A DNA stretch of 8,355 nt from assembly GCA_021805265.1 (NCBI GenBank), contig JAJZFR010000041.1:1-8355 (forward strand), in the 5' to 3' direction. Shown piece after piece: positions 1 to 5,739 of this stretch (positions are counted from its first letter, which is position 1; every line of letters begins with the position of its first letter). Below the pieces are notes generated by a model. It ran no database searches, was not told the origin of the DNA, and saw nothing but the letters and a program-made list of their open reading frames with translations. A program made the translations under genes and the position numbers. Source of the DNA: Acidobacteriota bacterium. Lineage in GTDB: Bacteria; Acidobacteriota; Terriglobia; Terriglobales; Acidobacteriaceae.

Positions 1-489
1 ATCCAGAACCACCAGCGCATCCGCCTGCAACACCGGCTCCATCCCGGCAACATCGCTGCCACTCAGCCGAACCGCTACAAACCGCTCCCATTGCCGGCGC
101 GTCGTTGTACAGCGTGGCCGAAAGCTGCGGAGCGTTTCCGCCGGAAACTCGAGCATCCGCTGCACGCTCGTCGCTCGAACGTAAGGCTCGAAAAGCGCTA
201 CCGGATGGCTCACCAGTGGAACCTGACCCACTTCCCCAATCTGCTCGCCCATCAACACACCCCGCCCTCCACGCGCGGAAGGAAGTAGATCGGCAACAGA
301 TAACTGCTGTGATCGCAGCAACTTGTCCAGCGTCCCAAGCGAAAGTTGGCGCCGACCGTGCAGAAAATTCGACAGATGCGGCTGCCCCACTCCCGTCTGC
401 CGCGAAAGCAGCGAGACACTCAGCGTTCCCCGCTCGATCCGCCGCAGCAGCTCGGCTCTCACCCGCTCCTGCAGTTGTGAAAAGTTCAT
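1..489 (-). CDS. Helix-turn-helix repressor with S24/LexA-like C-terminal domain, partial (runs off the left edge)
   Basis: The frame is open for 163 codons from an ATG at 489 to the window edge with no stop, so the C-terminus is missing. Residues about 24-69 form a Cro/CI-type helix-turn-helix: a SLLSRQTGVGQPHLSNFLHG stretch is followed by a Leu-rich helix. Residues about 88-95 (GQVPLVSH) resemble the linker that precedes many S24-like domains. Residues 138-163 resemble the first strand and turn of the LexA/CI peptidase fold, including MEPVLQADALVVLD. In family members with autocleavage activity the residue before this Met is the catalytic Ser; here it is Gly149, so classical self-cleavage is doubtful. 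The Lys of the dyad lies beyond the window. The protein probably binds DNA and may repress its own promoter and the divergent one. No strong Shine-Dalgarno lies before the ATG. The family call is fairly sure; target and inducer are unknown. Confidence 0.8.
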   Translation of the reverse strand, partial: MNFSQLQERVRAELLRRIERGTLSVSLLSRQTGVGQPHLSNFLHGRRQLSLGTLDKLLRSQQLSVADLLPSARGGRGVLMGEQIGEVGQVPLVSHPVALFEPYVRATSVQRMLEFPAETLRSFRPRCTTTRRQWERFVAVRLSGSDVAGMEPVLQADALVVLD

Positions 490-556
490 GTGGAAAATTC
501 ACTGCCAGCAATGTCCCCGAGCTACGCAGTTTTTCTATTGGAAATGCTTCTCTCGG

Positions 557-586
557 ATAATCTCCCCATTTTTTCGCTTTTGTCCA
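557..586 (-). promoter_or_regulatory. Candidate sigma-70 promoter for the leftward repressor gene
   Basis: Read on the minus strand, TGGACA (586-581, 5 of 6 matches to TTGACA) is followed after 18 bases by GATTAT (562-557, 4 of 6 matches to TATAAT). It would start transcription around 550, leaving a leader of about 60 bases before the ATG at 489. The spacer is A-rich. The call rests on consensus matching alone. Confidence 0.35.
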
Positions 587-626
587 ACTCATTCCTCGAT
601 GCGAATCCTTTTTCTAACAAATTTCA

Positions 627-655
627 TTGACGTATACATCTCATCCACTTAGATT
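627..655 (+). promoter_or_regulatory. Candidate sigma-70 promoter facing the zinc-ribbon/sigma-like unit
   Basis: TTGACG (627-632, 5 of 6 matches) is separated by exactly 17 bases from TAGATT (650-655, 4 of 6 matches). This is the best promoter-like element in the window. It points rightward, about 70 bases from and divergent to the repressor promoter candidate, an arrangement typical of a repressor controlling its neighbour. Transcription would begin near 662 and give a leader of roughly 350 bases before the ATG at 1010, or would first cover the possible broken gene at 678-862. Confidence 0.45.
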
Positions 656-677
656 GGCTTCACTTTCTCAAACCAGG

Positions 678-862
678 TTGGAGGAAATCTCGGAACTCTA
701 TGCGGCCCTGCTTGCACATGCAAAAGCTGAAGGCGTCATCGGACTTTCCTGTCCGCATGCGACCTCGACCGCTGGCTTTCCACGATCCACTCCGCACGGG
801 TGGGCAATCCATCGCCCACCCCACTCAACCAGGCAAGAGCTTCCAGTATCTGTGCGCCATGA
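678..862 (+). pseudogene. Possible frameshifted small gene (single CPxC motif if rejoined)
   Basis: Two adjoining frames look protein-like but are out of phase. From 678 the frame reads LEEISELYAALLAHAKAEG and continues to a CP at 750-755. Shifting back one base at 755 gives an uninterrupted continuation to the TGA at 860-862, starting ACDLDRWLSTIH and ending in QARASSICAP. The junction then reads C-P-A-C, a plausible zinc-knuckle half. No ATG or GTG opens the first frame; only TTG codons (627, 678) do, and a GGAGG at 680-684 has no well-placed start. No classical slippery heptamer is seen at the junction, so a disabling single-base deletion or a sequencing error fits better than programmed frameshifting. 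The product would be about 60 residues. I do not recognise the family, and chance is a real alternative. Confidence 0.28.
798..821. repeat. Perfect 8-bp GC-rich inverted repeat (hairpin)
   Basis: GGGTGGGC (798-805) and GCCCACCC (814-821) are exact reverse complements around an 8-base loop. No T-tract follows directly, so it is not a standard intrinsic terminator. It lies in the presumed 5' leader of the zinc-ribbon/sigma-like unit or inside the possible broken gene. It could be a leader structure or a copy of a dispersed intergenic palindrome. Confidence 0.6.
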
Positions 863-1009
863 GCATGACTTTTTTTCGTCGAAAGCGCCGGACCATCCCT
901 CAGCAGGACAAAAGATTCCTGCGCGGTCTGTGCTCCTTCCCTTTACCCGCTTCTCTGTGCTGTCTGGCAGGCCTTTCGCGGGTGTTTCTCGTGTCTTGGA
1001 GACTCTGTC

Positions 1010-1222
1010 ATGGATTTGTGCGTGCATCTGAAAGTATGCGAAGGATGCGGTTGCCTCTGGTACCGCTCACAACAGCAACGTAGCTCGGTTTACTGCGTTC
1101 GCTGCGTCGAACGCCTCAAGGATTTTCCCACCCCGCAGTCCCGCAAGCGACGTGGCAGGCCGCGCAAAGTTGCACTGCCTACTGTCTGGGCCGTGGCCGA
1201 TGCGATGGGAGGTGCTCGATGA
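1010..1222 (+). CDS. Small zinc-ribbon protein with AT-hook-like motif
   Basis: This encodes 70 residues. The start ATG has a GGAG at 998-1001 with 8 bases of spacing. Two CxxC pairs (Cys10/Cys13 and Cys29/Cys32), 15 residues apart, should bind one zinc ion; extra cysteines sit at 4 and 15. The segment at about 45-53 (RKRRGRPRK) contains the RGRP core of an AT-hook, a minor-groove DNA-binding motif. The C-terminal ~17 residues are hydrophobic or neutral. The TGA overlaps the ATG of the next gene as ATGA, so the two proteins are probably made together and may act together. I recall similar short proteins from Terriglobia but know of no assigned function. A DNA- or RNA polymerase-associated role is inferred from the motifs and the neighbour. 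The coding call is firm; the function is unknown. Confidence 0.82.
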   Translation: MDLCVHLKVCEGCGCLWYRSQQQRSSVYCVRCVERLKDFPTPQSRKRRGRPRKVALPTVWAVADAMGGAR

Positions 1223-1758
1223 GCGCCGCCCTTCAGCCTGCCATCATGCCCTTCGTCGCCAGACTGGCTGCGCAACCCGTCCACAATCTGCGCGCTGCCG
1301 CAGCTCTCGGCCAGCGCAAACCCGTTGCTTCAGTCCAAAGTCCTCTCGAACTCAAGCAACCAGCAGCCCAGCCCCAGCCCGAAACTCTCGTCTCCTGGGC
1401 CTTTTATCGCAAACACACCGAAAGCATGCTGCGACGTTACCTGTACGCCTCGATGCAGGTGGGCCGATCTCCGGCCCTGCTCAGCGAGTCCGTCGGACGT
1501 GGCTGGGTCTCCAGCCGCCGCGTCCGAACCTTCGAGGACGCGGTCATCTTCGTCCTCGACATCGAACGATGCATTGCCCGGCTCAGCTCCTTTGACCAGA
1601 CTATCCTCAAACGCATCGTCCTCCAGGAGTACACCCACGCAGAAACCGCCGATATGCTCGGCATCAGCGCGCGGACTGTCTGCTCGCGGCTGCCGCAGGC
1701 TATCGACAACCTCACCGAACTCCTCGTCGCCGCCGAACTCCTCGTTCTGCCAGACTGA
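1219..1758 (+). CDS. Sigma-70 region 4-like DNA-binding protein without region 2
   Basis: This encodes 179 residues. The start has GGGAGG at 1207-1212 with 6 bases of spacing, inside the end of the preceding gene, which implies translational coupling. The N-terminal ~55 residues are Ala/Pro/Gln-rich and likely disordered. Residues about 60-110 contain a helical stretch beginning FYRKHTESMLRRYL. Residues about 113-168 match sigma region 4: DIERCIARLSSFDQTILKRI, then a helix-turn-helix with QEYTHAETADMLGISARTV and a closing amphipathic helix. A sigma factor able to melt a -10 element would need region 2, which is absent. It may therefore be a -35-contacting regulator, an anti-sigma or appropriator-like protein, or a divergent phage-type sigma. 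It is probably cytoplasmic, binding DNA or RNA polymerase. The terminator hairpin follows directly. The domain assignment is good; the biological role is open. Confidence 0.8.
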   Translation: MSAALQPAIMPFVARLAAQPVHNLRAAAALGQRKPVASVQSPLELKQPAAQPQPETLVSWAFYRKHTESMLRRYLYASMQVGRSPALLSESVGRGWVSSRRVRTFEDAVIFVLDIERCIARLSSFDQTILKRIVLQEYTHAETADMLGISARTVCSRLPQAIDNLTELLVAAELLVLPD

Positions 1759-1782
1759 CCGCAACGCACCATCAACTCAATC

Positions 1783-1835
1783 CGCTCCGCTGGCTTCTGA
1801 AAATTTTCCTGAAGCTGGCGGAGCGTTCTCTTTCT
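1783..1835 (+). terminator. Intrinsic terminator after the sigma-like gene
   Basis: CGCTCCGC (1783-1790) pairs with GCGGAGCG (1818-1825). GCTTC (1793-1797) pairs with GAAGC (1811-1815), with a 2x2 internal mismatch (TG/TG). The apical part contains a further GAAAATTTTC palindrome. A T-rich tail TTCTCTTTCT (1826-1835) follows. It sits 25 bases after the stop codon at 1758 and insulates the downstream glycosidase gene. Confidence 0.75.
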
Positions 1836-1854
1836 ACCTCCATACGCCTTGATC

Positions 1855-1881
1855 TACAATTGGCCCTTCAGAAAATGAGGG
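1855..1881 (+). promoter_or_regulatory. Candidate -10 box and RBS-containing hairpin before the GH79 gene
   Basis: TACAAT (1855-1860) matches the -10 consensus at 5 of 6 positions, but no good -35 lies 16-18 bases upstream, so any promoter here may need an activator. Directly after it, CCCTTCA (1864-1870) can pair, with one bulge, with TGAGGG (1876-1881). The latter contains the ribosome-binding GAGGG (1877-1881), 7 bases before the ATG at 1889. The stem is short and may be fortuitous. Confidence 0.3.
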
Positions 1882-1888
1882 TCGCCGG

Positions 1889-3481
1889 ATGAGCCTGAAA
1901 ACATGGATCAACAAGCGAAACACTTTGTTGCGCATCGGAATTGCCGCCATTGCAGCGCCGTCGCTGATCGCGCAGACGCCCGCTCCCATCGCCATCACTC
2001 CATCCGGGATGGCAAAAATTGCCACCGTCGATCCGCGCTTTCTCTCCTATAACGTCGAGATGGTCGAGGTCACCGGCGGCCGTTTCTGGAAACCCTACAA
2101 CTCCACCGCCGTCACCCTCGCGCCCAGCGGCAATCAGCCCGCCGGACTCGATCCCAATCTCTTTGAATATCGGCCTCCCATTGATCTCTCAAACTCCCGC
2201 CTGCGCAATCTGGCCGCTGCCCTGGGACCGGTCTACGTCCGTGTAAGCGGAACATGGGAGAACACCACCTACTTCCAGAATGACGACGGCCCGGCGCTCC
2301 AACAACCTCCCGAAGGATTCAAGAGCGTACTCACACGCCCCGAGTGGAAAGCCGTTGTCGGCTTCTCTCGCGCCATCAATGCAAAGATCGTCACTTCCGT
2401 CGCCGTCAGCGACGGCGCGCGCGACCCCGCCGGACTCTGGACTCCAGCCCAGGCCAAATCTCTCTTCGACTACACCCGCAGCCTCGGCGCAACCATCGCC
2501 GCAGCCGAGTTCATGAACGAGCCGACCTTCGCCATCCTCGGAGGCGCGCCCAAAGGCTACGACGCCGCAGCCTTCGCCAAAGACGTTCGTGTCTTCGATG
2601 CGTTCCTGCGAAAGCAATCCCCGAAAACCATCTTCCTGGGGCCGGGCAGCGTCGGCGAAGGCGTTTCGCTCTTGCCGAGCGGTGCCGCCATGAAACTCAT
2701 CGCCTCCGAAGACATGCTCAAAGCCACCGGGCCAATCTTCGATGCCTTCTCCTATCACTACTACGGCAAAGCCTCCAAACGCTGCGGGAGCACGCTCACC
2801 CTCGATCAGGCGCTTACGAGCGACTGGCTGGATCGCACCGACACGGTCGAAGCCTTCTACGCCTCCCTGCGCGACAAATACCTTCCCGGAAAGCCAATGT
2901 GGCTGACCGAGACCGCCGAGGCAGCCTGCGGTGGCGACCCCCTCGCAGGCCAGTTCGTCGATAGCTTCCGTTACCTCAACCAACTCGGCTCACTCGCTCA
3001 AAAGGGCGTCCAGGTCGTCATGCACAACACCCTCGCATCGAGCGATTACGGGCTTCTGACTTCCGAAACCTACCTGCCGCGCCCCAACTACTGGGCCTCC
3101 GTCCTCTGGAATCGAACCATGGGCAGCATCGTGCTCAACCCCCAACCCAACCCCATGTCCCCCAACGACACCGGCCTGCGTTTCTATGCCCAGTGCATGA
3201 AGGGCAACCACACTGGCGGCGTGACTCTCCTCGCGCTCAATACTGATCCTCACCACAGCGCAGCCATATCCCTGCCCAACGATGCGACTCGCTATACCCT
3301 CTCGGCCACCAGTCTTGACAGCGACAGGATTGCTTTGAACGGAACCCAACTCGATCCAGCCGCAGACGGAACCCTGCCCGCGATGAACGGACAGAAGGTC
3401 GCGGCTGGCAACCTCCAACTCGCGCCCGCAAGCATCACGTTTCTGACCCTGCCCTCAGCCGCAAACCACGCCTGCATGTAG
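1889..3481 (+). CDS. Secreted GH79 family glycoside hydrolase (heparanase/beta-glucuronidase-like)
   Basis: This encodes 530 residues, close to the length of human heparanase (543). The start ATG has GAGGG 7 bases upstream. Residues 1-28 form a signal peptide: basic N-region with KR and R, hydrophobic core IGIAAIAAPSLIA, and likely cleavage after Ala28. The body fits a (beta/alpha)8 barrel of clan GH-A. The MNEP motif gives the acid/base Glu211. WLTETAEAACGGD gives the nucleophile Glu341, as in heparanase's WLGET...GGG segment. Downstream come a conserved VVMHNTL...YGLL stretch, an NYWASVLWNR helix, and a C-terminal beta-sandwich from about residue 430. Family enzymes retain configuration and remove or cut at glucuronic acid in polysaccharides or proteoglycans; Acidobacterium capsulatum has a characterised GH79 beta-glucuronidase. 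It acts in the periplasm or outside the cell. Exo or endo action and the natural substrate cannot be told from sequence. No polysaccharide-utilisation partner is adjacent. Confidence 0.87.
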   Translation: MSLKTWINKRNTLLRIGIAAIAAPSLIAQTPAPIAITPSGMAKIATVDPRFLSYNVEMVEVTGGRFWKPYNSTAVTLAPSGNQPAGLDPNLFEYRPPIDLSNSRLRNLAAALGPVYVRVSGTWENTTYFQNDDGPALQQPPEGFKSVLTRPEWKAVVGFSRAINAKIVTSVAVSDGARDPAGLWTPAQAKSLFDYTRSLGATIAAAEFMNEPTFAILGGAPKGYDAAAFAKDVRVFDAFLRKQSPKTIFLGPGSVGEGVSLLPSGAAMKLIASEDMLKATGPIFDAFSYHYYGKASKRCGSTLTLDQALTSDWLDRTDTVEAFYASLRDKYLPGKPMWLTETAEAACGGDPLAGQFVDSFRYLNQLGSLAQKGVQVVMHNTLASSDYGLLTSETYLPRPNYWASVLWNRTMGSIVLNPQPNPMSPNDTGLRFYAQCMKGNHTGGVTLLALNTDPHHSAAISLPNDATRYTLSATSLDSDRIALNGTQLDPAADGTLPAMNGQKVAAGNLQLAPASITFLTLPSAANHACM

Positions 3482-3499
3482 CAGATTTCCGTGGGTCGC

Positions 3500-4384
3500 T
3501 TATGACTTGCGGAAGCGGTTGGCGCGCTCGAACTCCTCACGCAGTTCCGGCGTACGCAGATTTTCCCTCAGATGAGCCAGCCGCTGCTCCAGCGACGACA
3601 GCGCTGCCGCAATTGCCTCCGAATTGGTCGAGGCCACGTCCCGCCACATGCTGTACGGGCTGGACCCCAGCCGCGTCATCTCGCGCAGCGCCCGCCCGCC
3701 AACCCTGCTCATCTCCGGCGTCCCGCCCACTTCGTCTTCCAGTAACGCCGCCAGCGCCGTGGCCACAAACTGCGGCAGGTGACTCGTCCACGCCACCAAT
3801 TCATCGTGGCGATCGGCATCCAGATCAAGCGGTTCGGCTCCGAAGCGCTTCACCCACTCGCGCCACTCGGTGGCCACCGCCGCCGCCAGGCCAAACACCT
3901 CGGAGCGTGCTGTAAACATCCACGCCGCCCCGCGAAACAGGCCAGCGTCTGCCTCTGCGGCACCACTCACTTCCTTGCCCGCCATCGGATGACCGGGCAG
4001 AAAACCCGCCCGACCCGCTTGATTGTAGAGCCGTTCTCCTGTTGCCGTAACCATCGCCTTGGTGCTGCCCACATCTGTCACCAGTTGATGCGGTGCCAGC
4101 ACTCCGGCAAGCCGCTCCATCCAGTCCATGATCGCGTAGACCGGCCCCGCCAGCAGGATCAACTGGCAATCACCCGCTTCCCCCAGGGCATCCTCCGCGC
4201 TTGCCGCTGCCCGGTCCACAGCGCCGCGACTCACCGCGACCCGCAGTTGCTCGGCTTCCTTGTCCCAGCCTACGATCGTCCCCGCAAAGCCCGCCGCGCG
4301 TAGCGCCAGGCCTGTCGAGCTGCCGAGCAGGCCTGTGCCCAGAATCAGTACGCGGTCGAGAACAAGGCCGGGCGCGTTGACCAT
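3500..4384 (-). CDS. tyrA: Prephenate dehydrogenase (TyrA)
   Basis: This encodes 294 residues and catalyses NAD(P)-dependent oxidative decarboxylation of prephenate to 4-hydroxyphenylpyruvate in tyrosine synthesis. The N-terminal Rossmann fold has GTGLLGSS at 16-23. DVGSTK lies at 104-109 and GFLPGHPMAGKE at 127-138, with His132 the likely equivalent of a catalytic His. HDELVAWTSHLPQ at 193-205 lies in the helical dimerisation domain, followed by MTRLGSSPYSMWRD with substrate-binding Arg238. The C-terminal ~30 residues are charged and helical. No ACT domain is present, so feedback control would have to be direct or sit at DAHP synthase. The ATG follows the TAG of aroF with no base between, and no clear Shine-Dalgarno is seen, so translation is probably coupled. 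It is the last gene of the leftward cluster, converging on the glycosidase gene 18 bases away. Confidence 0.93.
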   Translation of the reverse strand: MVNAPGLVLDRVLILGTGLLGSSTGLALRAAGFAGTIVGWDKEAEQLRVAVSRGAVDRAAASAEDALGEAGDCQLILLAGPVYAIMDWMERLAGVLAPHQLVTDVGSTKAMVTATGERLYNQAGRAGFLPGHPMAGKEVSGAAEADAGLFRGAAWMFTARSEVFGLAAAVATEWREWVKRFGAEPLDLDADRHDELVAWTSHLPQFVATALAALLEDEVGGTPEMSRVGGRALREMTRLGSSPYSMWRDVASTNSEAIAAALSSLEQRLAHLRENLRTPELREEFERANRFRKS

Positions 4385-5401
4385 CTAAACGCTGCGCCCC
4401 ACTGCCGTAGCAATCAGCCTCAGTTGCCCCACCAGTTCGCTGAATGCCTCGGGAAACAGCGTTTGCGCGCCATCCGAAACCGCCTTGTCCGGGTTTGGAT
4501 GGACCTCGACGATGATCCCATCCGCGCCTGCGGCCACCGAAGCACGCGCCATTGCCGGAACCATATCCCGCCGTCCGGTACCGTGCGACGGGTCGCCCAC
4601 GATGGGCAGGTGAGACAGCTTCTTGATCACCGGAATCGCCGACACATCCATCGTGTTCCGGGTGTAGGTCTCGTACGTACGAATGCCGCGCTCGCACAGG
4701 ATCACGTCATAGTTGCCCCCGGCCAGAATGTACTCGCTGGCGAGCAGCAGCTCCTCGATCGTGGCCGCGATGCCCCGCTTCAGCATCACCGGCTTGCGCG
4801 CCTTACCCAGCTCGCGCAACAGGTTGAAGTTCTGCATGTTTCGCGCCCCCACCTGGAAGCAGTCCACATGCGGCAGCATCGGTTCGATCTGCGAGATTTC
4901 CATCACCTCGCTGATCGTCAGCAGTCCCTGACTGTCAGCAGCCTCCTGCATCAGTTGGAGACCTGGAATTCCCAACCCCTGGAAGGCGTAGGGCGAGCTG
5001 CGCGGCTTGAACGCTCCGCCGCGCAGAAAACTCGCTCCCGACGCCTTCACCATCCGTGCCACCTCGAAGATCTGGTCGCGATTTTCAATCGCGCACGGGC
5101 CGGCCATGATGGCCACCTGTTCCCCACCCACCTTCACGCCGTTGCGAAACGTCACCACCGTGCCTTCAGGACGGAATCCCCGTCCCGCCAGCTTGTACGG
5201 TGAGCTGATCCGATGGACGTAGAGCACGCCCGGAAGCAGCTTGAACTCCTCAATATCAAGCGCGGCCGTCGGCCCAACCCCCGCCAGAATCGTCTGCGTT
5301 GTTCCCGTGGTGCGGTGTACATTCACTCCGCTTTCCACCATCTTTTCGATCACGTTGTCGATCTGTTCTTCGCTTGCCAACTCCTGCATTGCTACGATCA
5401 T
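4385..5401 (-). CDS. aroF: 3-deoxy-7-phosphoheptulonate (DAHP) synthase, type I-beta with N-terminal regulatory domain
   Basis: This encodes 338 residues, the same length as the Thermotoga maritima enzyme as I recall it. It condenses phosphoenolpyruvate and erythrose 4-phosphate, the first step of the shikimate pathway. Residues 1-70 form the ferredoxin-like (ACT-like) domain, which in Thermotoga mediates tyrosine/phenylalanine feedback. The barrel follows: IMAGPCAIE with metal ligand Cys103, LRGGAFKPRSSPYAFQGLG, QVGARNMQNF, LKRG, ILCERGIRT, and DPSHGTGRRD with His273. VEVHPNPDKAVSDG contains Glu299 and Asp310. All four metal ligands are offset by one from Thermotoga numbering. The start MIVAMQ matches the family start and overlaps the aroQ stop as ATGA. 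Chorismate mutase is a separate protein here; in Bacillus subtilis an AroQ domain is fused to the synthase. The two products may form a complex for feedback control, which is inferred. Confidence 0.95.
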   Translation of the reverse strand: MIVAMQELASEEQIDNVIEKMVESGVNVHRTTGTTQTILAGVGPTAALDIEEFKLLPGVLYVHRISSPYKLAGRGFRPEGTVVTFRNGVKVGGEQVAIMAGPCAIENRDQIFEVARMVKASGASFLRGGAFKPRSSPYAFQGLGIPGLQLMQEAADSQGLLTISEVMEISQIEPMLPHVDCFQVGARNMQNFNLLRELGKARKPVMLKRGIAATIEELLLASEYILAGGNYDVILCERGIRTYETYTRNTMDVSAIPVIKKLSHLPIVGDPSHGTGRRDMVPAMARASVAAGADGIIVEVHPNPDKAVSDGAQTLFPEAFSELVGQLRLIATAVGRSV

Positions 5402-5739
5402 TTGTCCTTCCCCGTCTCGGGCGTCTTCGCGCCTGCATCCTGGCCCTGGCCTGTTGCCTGGGCATTTCTTTCATGGGTCAGCTCATTGCGCTGCAATGTC
5501 CGCATGACGTCGATAATTCGCTCGAAGATGTGCGTCAGTTCGATATCCGGCAACGGTCCCTTGTTCACCGCGCGAATGTTCTCGTAAATCTTCTTCTCGC
5601 GCGCCGGTTCGTAGATAGGCAGCGCGGTCGCTACCTTGAGCCGCCCTGCCTCGAGCGCTGTCTCCGCCCGTCGGCTCAGCAGATCGACCAATTGGCGATC
5701 CAGCTCATCGATCTGTTTCCGCAGTTCTTCAAGCGTCAT
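5398..5739 (-). CDS. aroQ: Chorismate mutase, AroQ class, monofunctional
   Basis: This encodes 113 residues and converts chorismate to prephenate in the cytoplasm. The three-helix AroQ fold spans about residues 1-85. Aligned by eye with the E. coli P-protein mutase domain, the active-site set is intact: Arg7, Arg24, Lys35, Glu44 (Asp in E. coli), Arg47, Glu48 and Gln83. The last ~28 residues are Gln/Gly/Lys-rich, low in complexity and probably disordered, unlike the compact family core. No signal peptide is present, so it is not a secreted AroQ-gamma. AGGA lies 5 bases before the ATG. Its stop overlaps the DAHP synthase start by 4 bases, and its product feeds TyrA encoded two genes downstream. 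Confidence 0.93.
   Translation of the reverse strand: MTLEELRKQIDELDRQLVDLLSRRAETALEAGRLKVATALPIYEPAREKKIYENIRAVNKGPLPDIELTHIFERIIDVMRTLQRNELTHERNAQATGQGQDAGAKTPETGKDK

Larger units (their letters stand above)
490..1009. other. 520-base region without a confident gene, between divergent transcription units
   Basis: The region holds two divergent promoter candidates, one perfect GC-rich hairpin, and a set of overlapping open frames, none of which has both a good start and a recognisable product. T-rich runs (for example 568-583 and 870-876) break it up. An imperfect inverted repeat, GTG...CAC around GAAAATT at 490-502, overlaps the bases next to the repressor start codon and could be an operator. 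I see no tRNA, rRNA or CRISPR signal. Confidence 0.5.

Noticed and set aside
105..560. 151-codon plus-strand frame opposite the repressor gene
   Set aside because: It is low-complexity Ala/Ser/Pro-rich sequence, while the minus frame has a helix-turn-helix and an S24-like segment.
698..1083. Long open frames on both strands of the 490-1009 gap (for example plus 700-1083 and minus 698-1027)
   Set aside because: Composition is Arg/Ser/Cys-rich without motifs, the ribosome sites are poorly placed, and the plus frame runs into the well-supported zinc-ribbon gene in another phase.
2189..2983. 264-codon minus-strand open frame opposite the GH79 gene
   Set aside because: It is the mirror of a high-GC coding region. 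The plus-strand product has a signal peptide, catalytic motifs and full family length; the minus frame has none.
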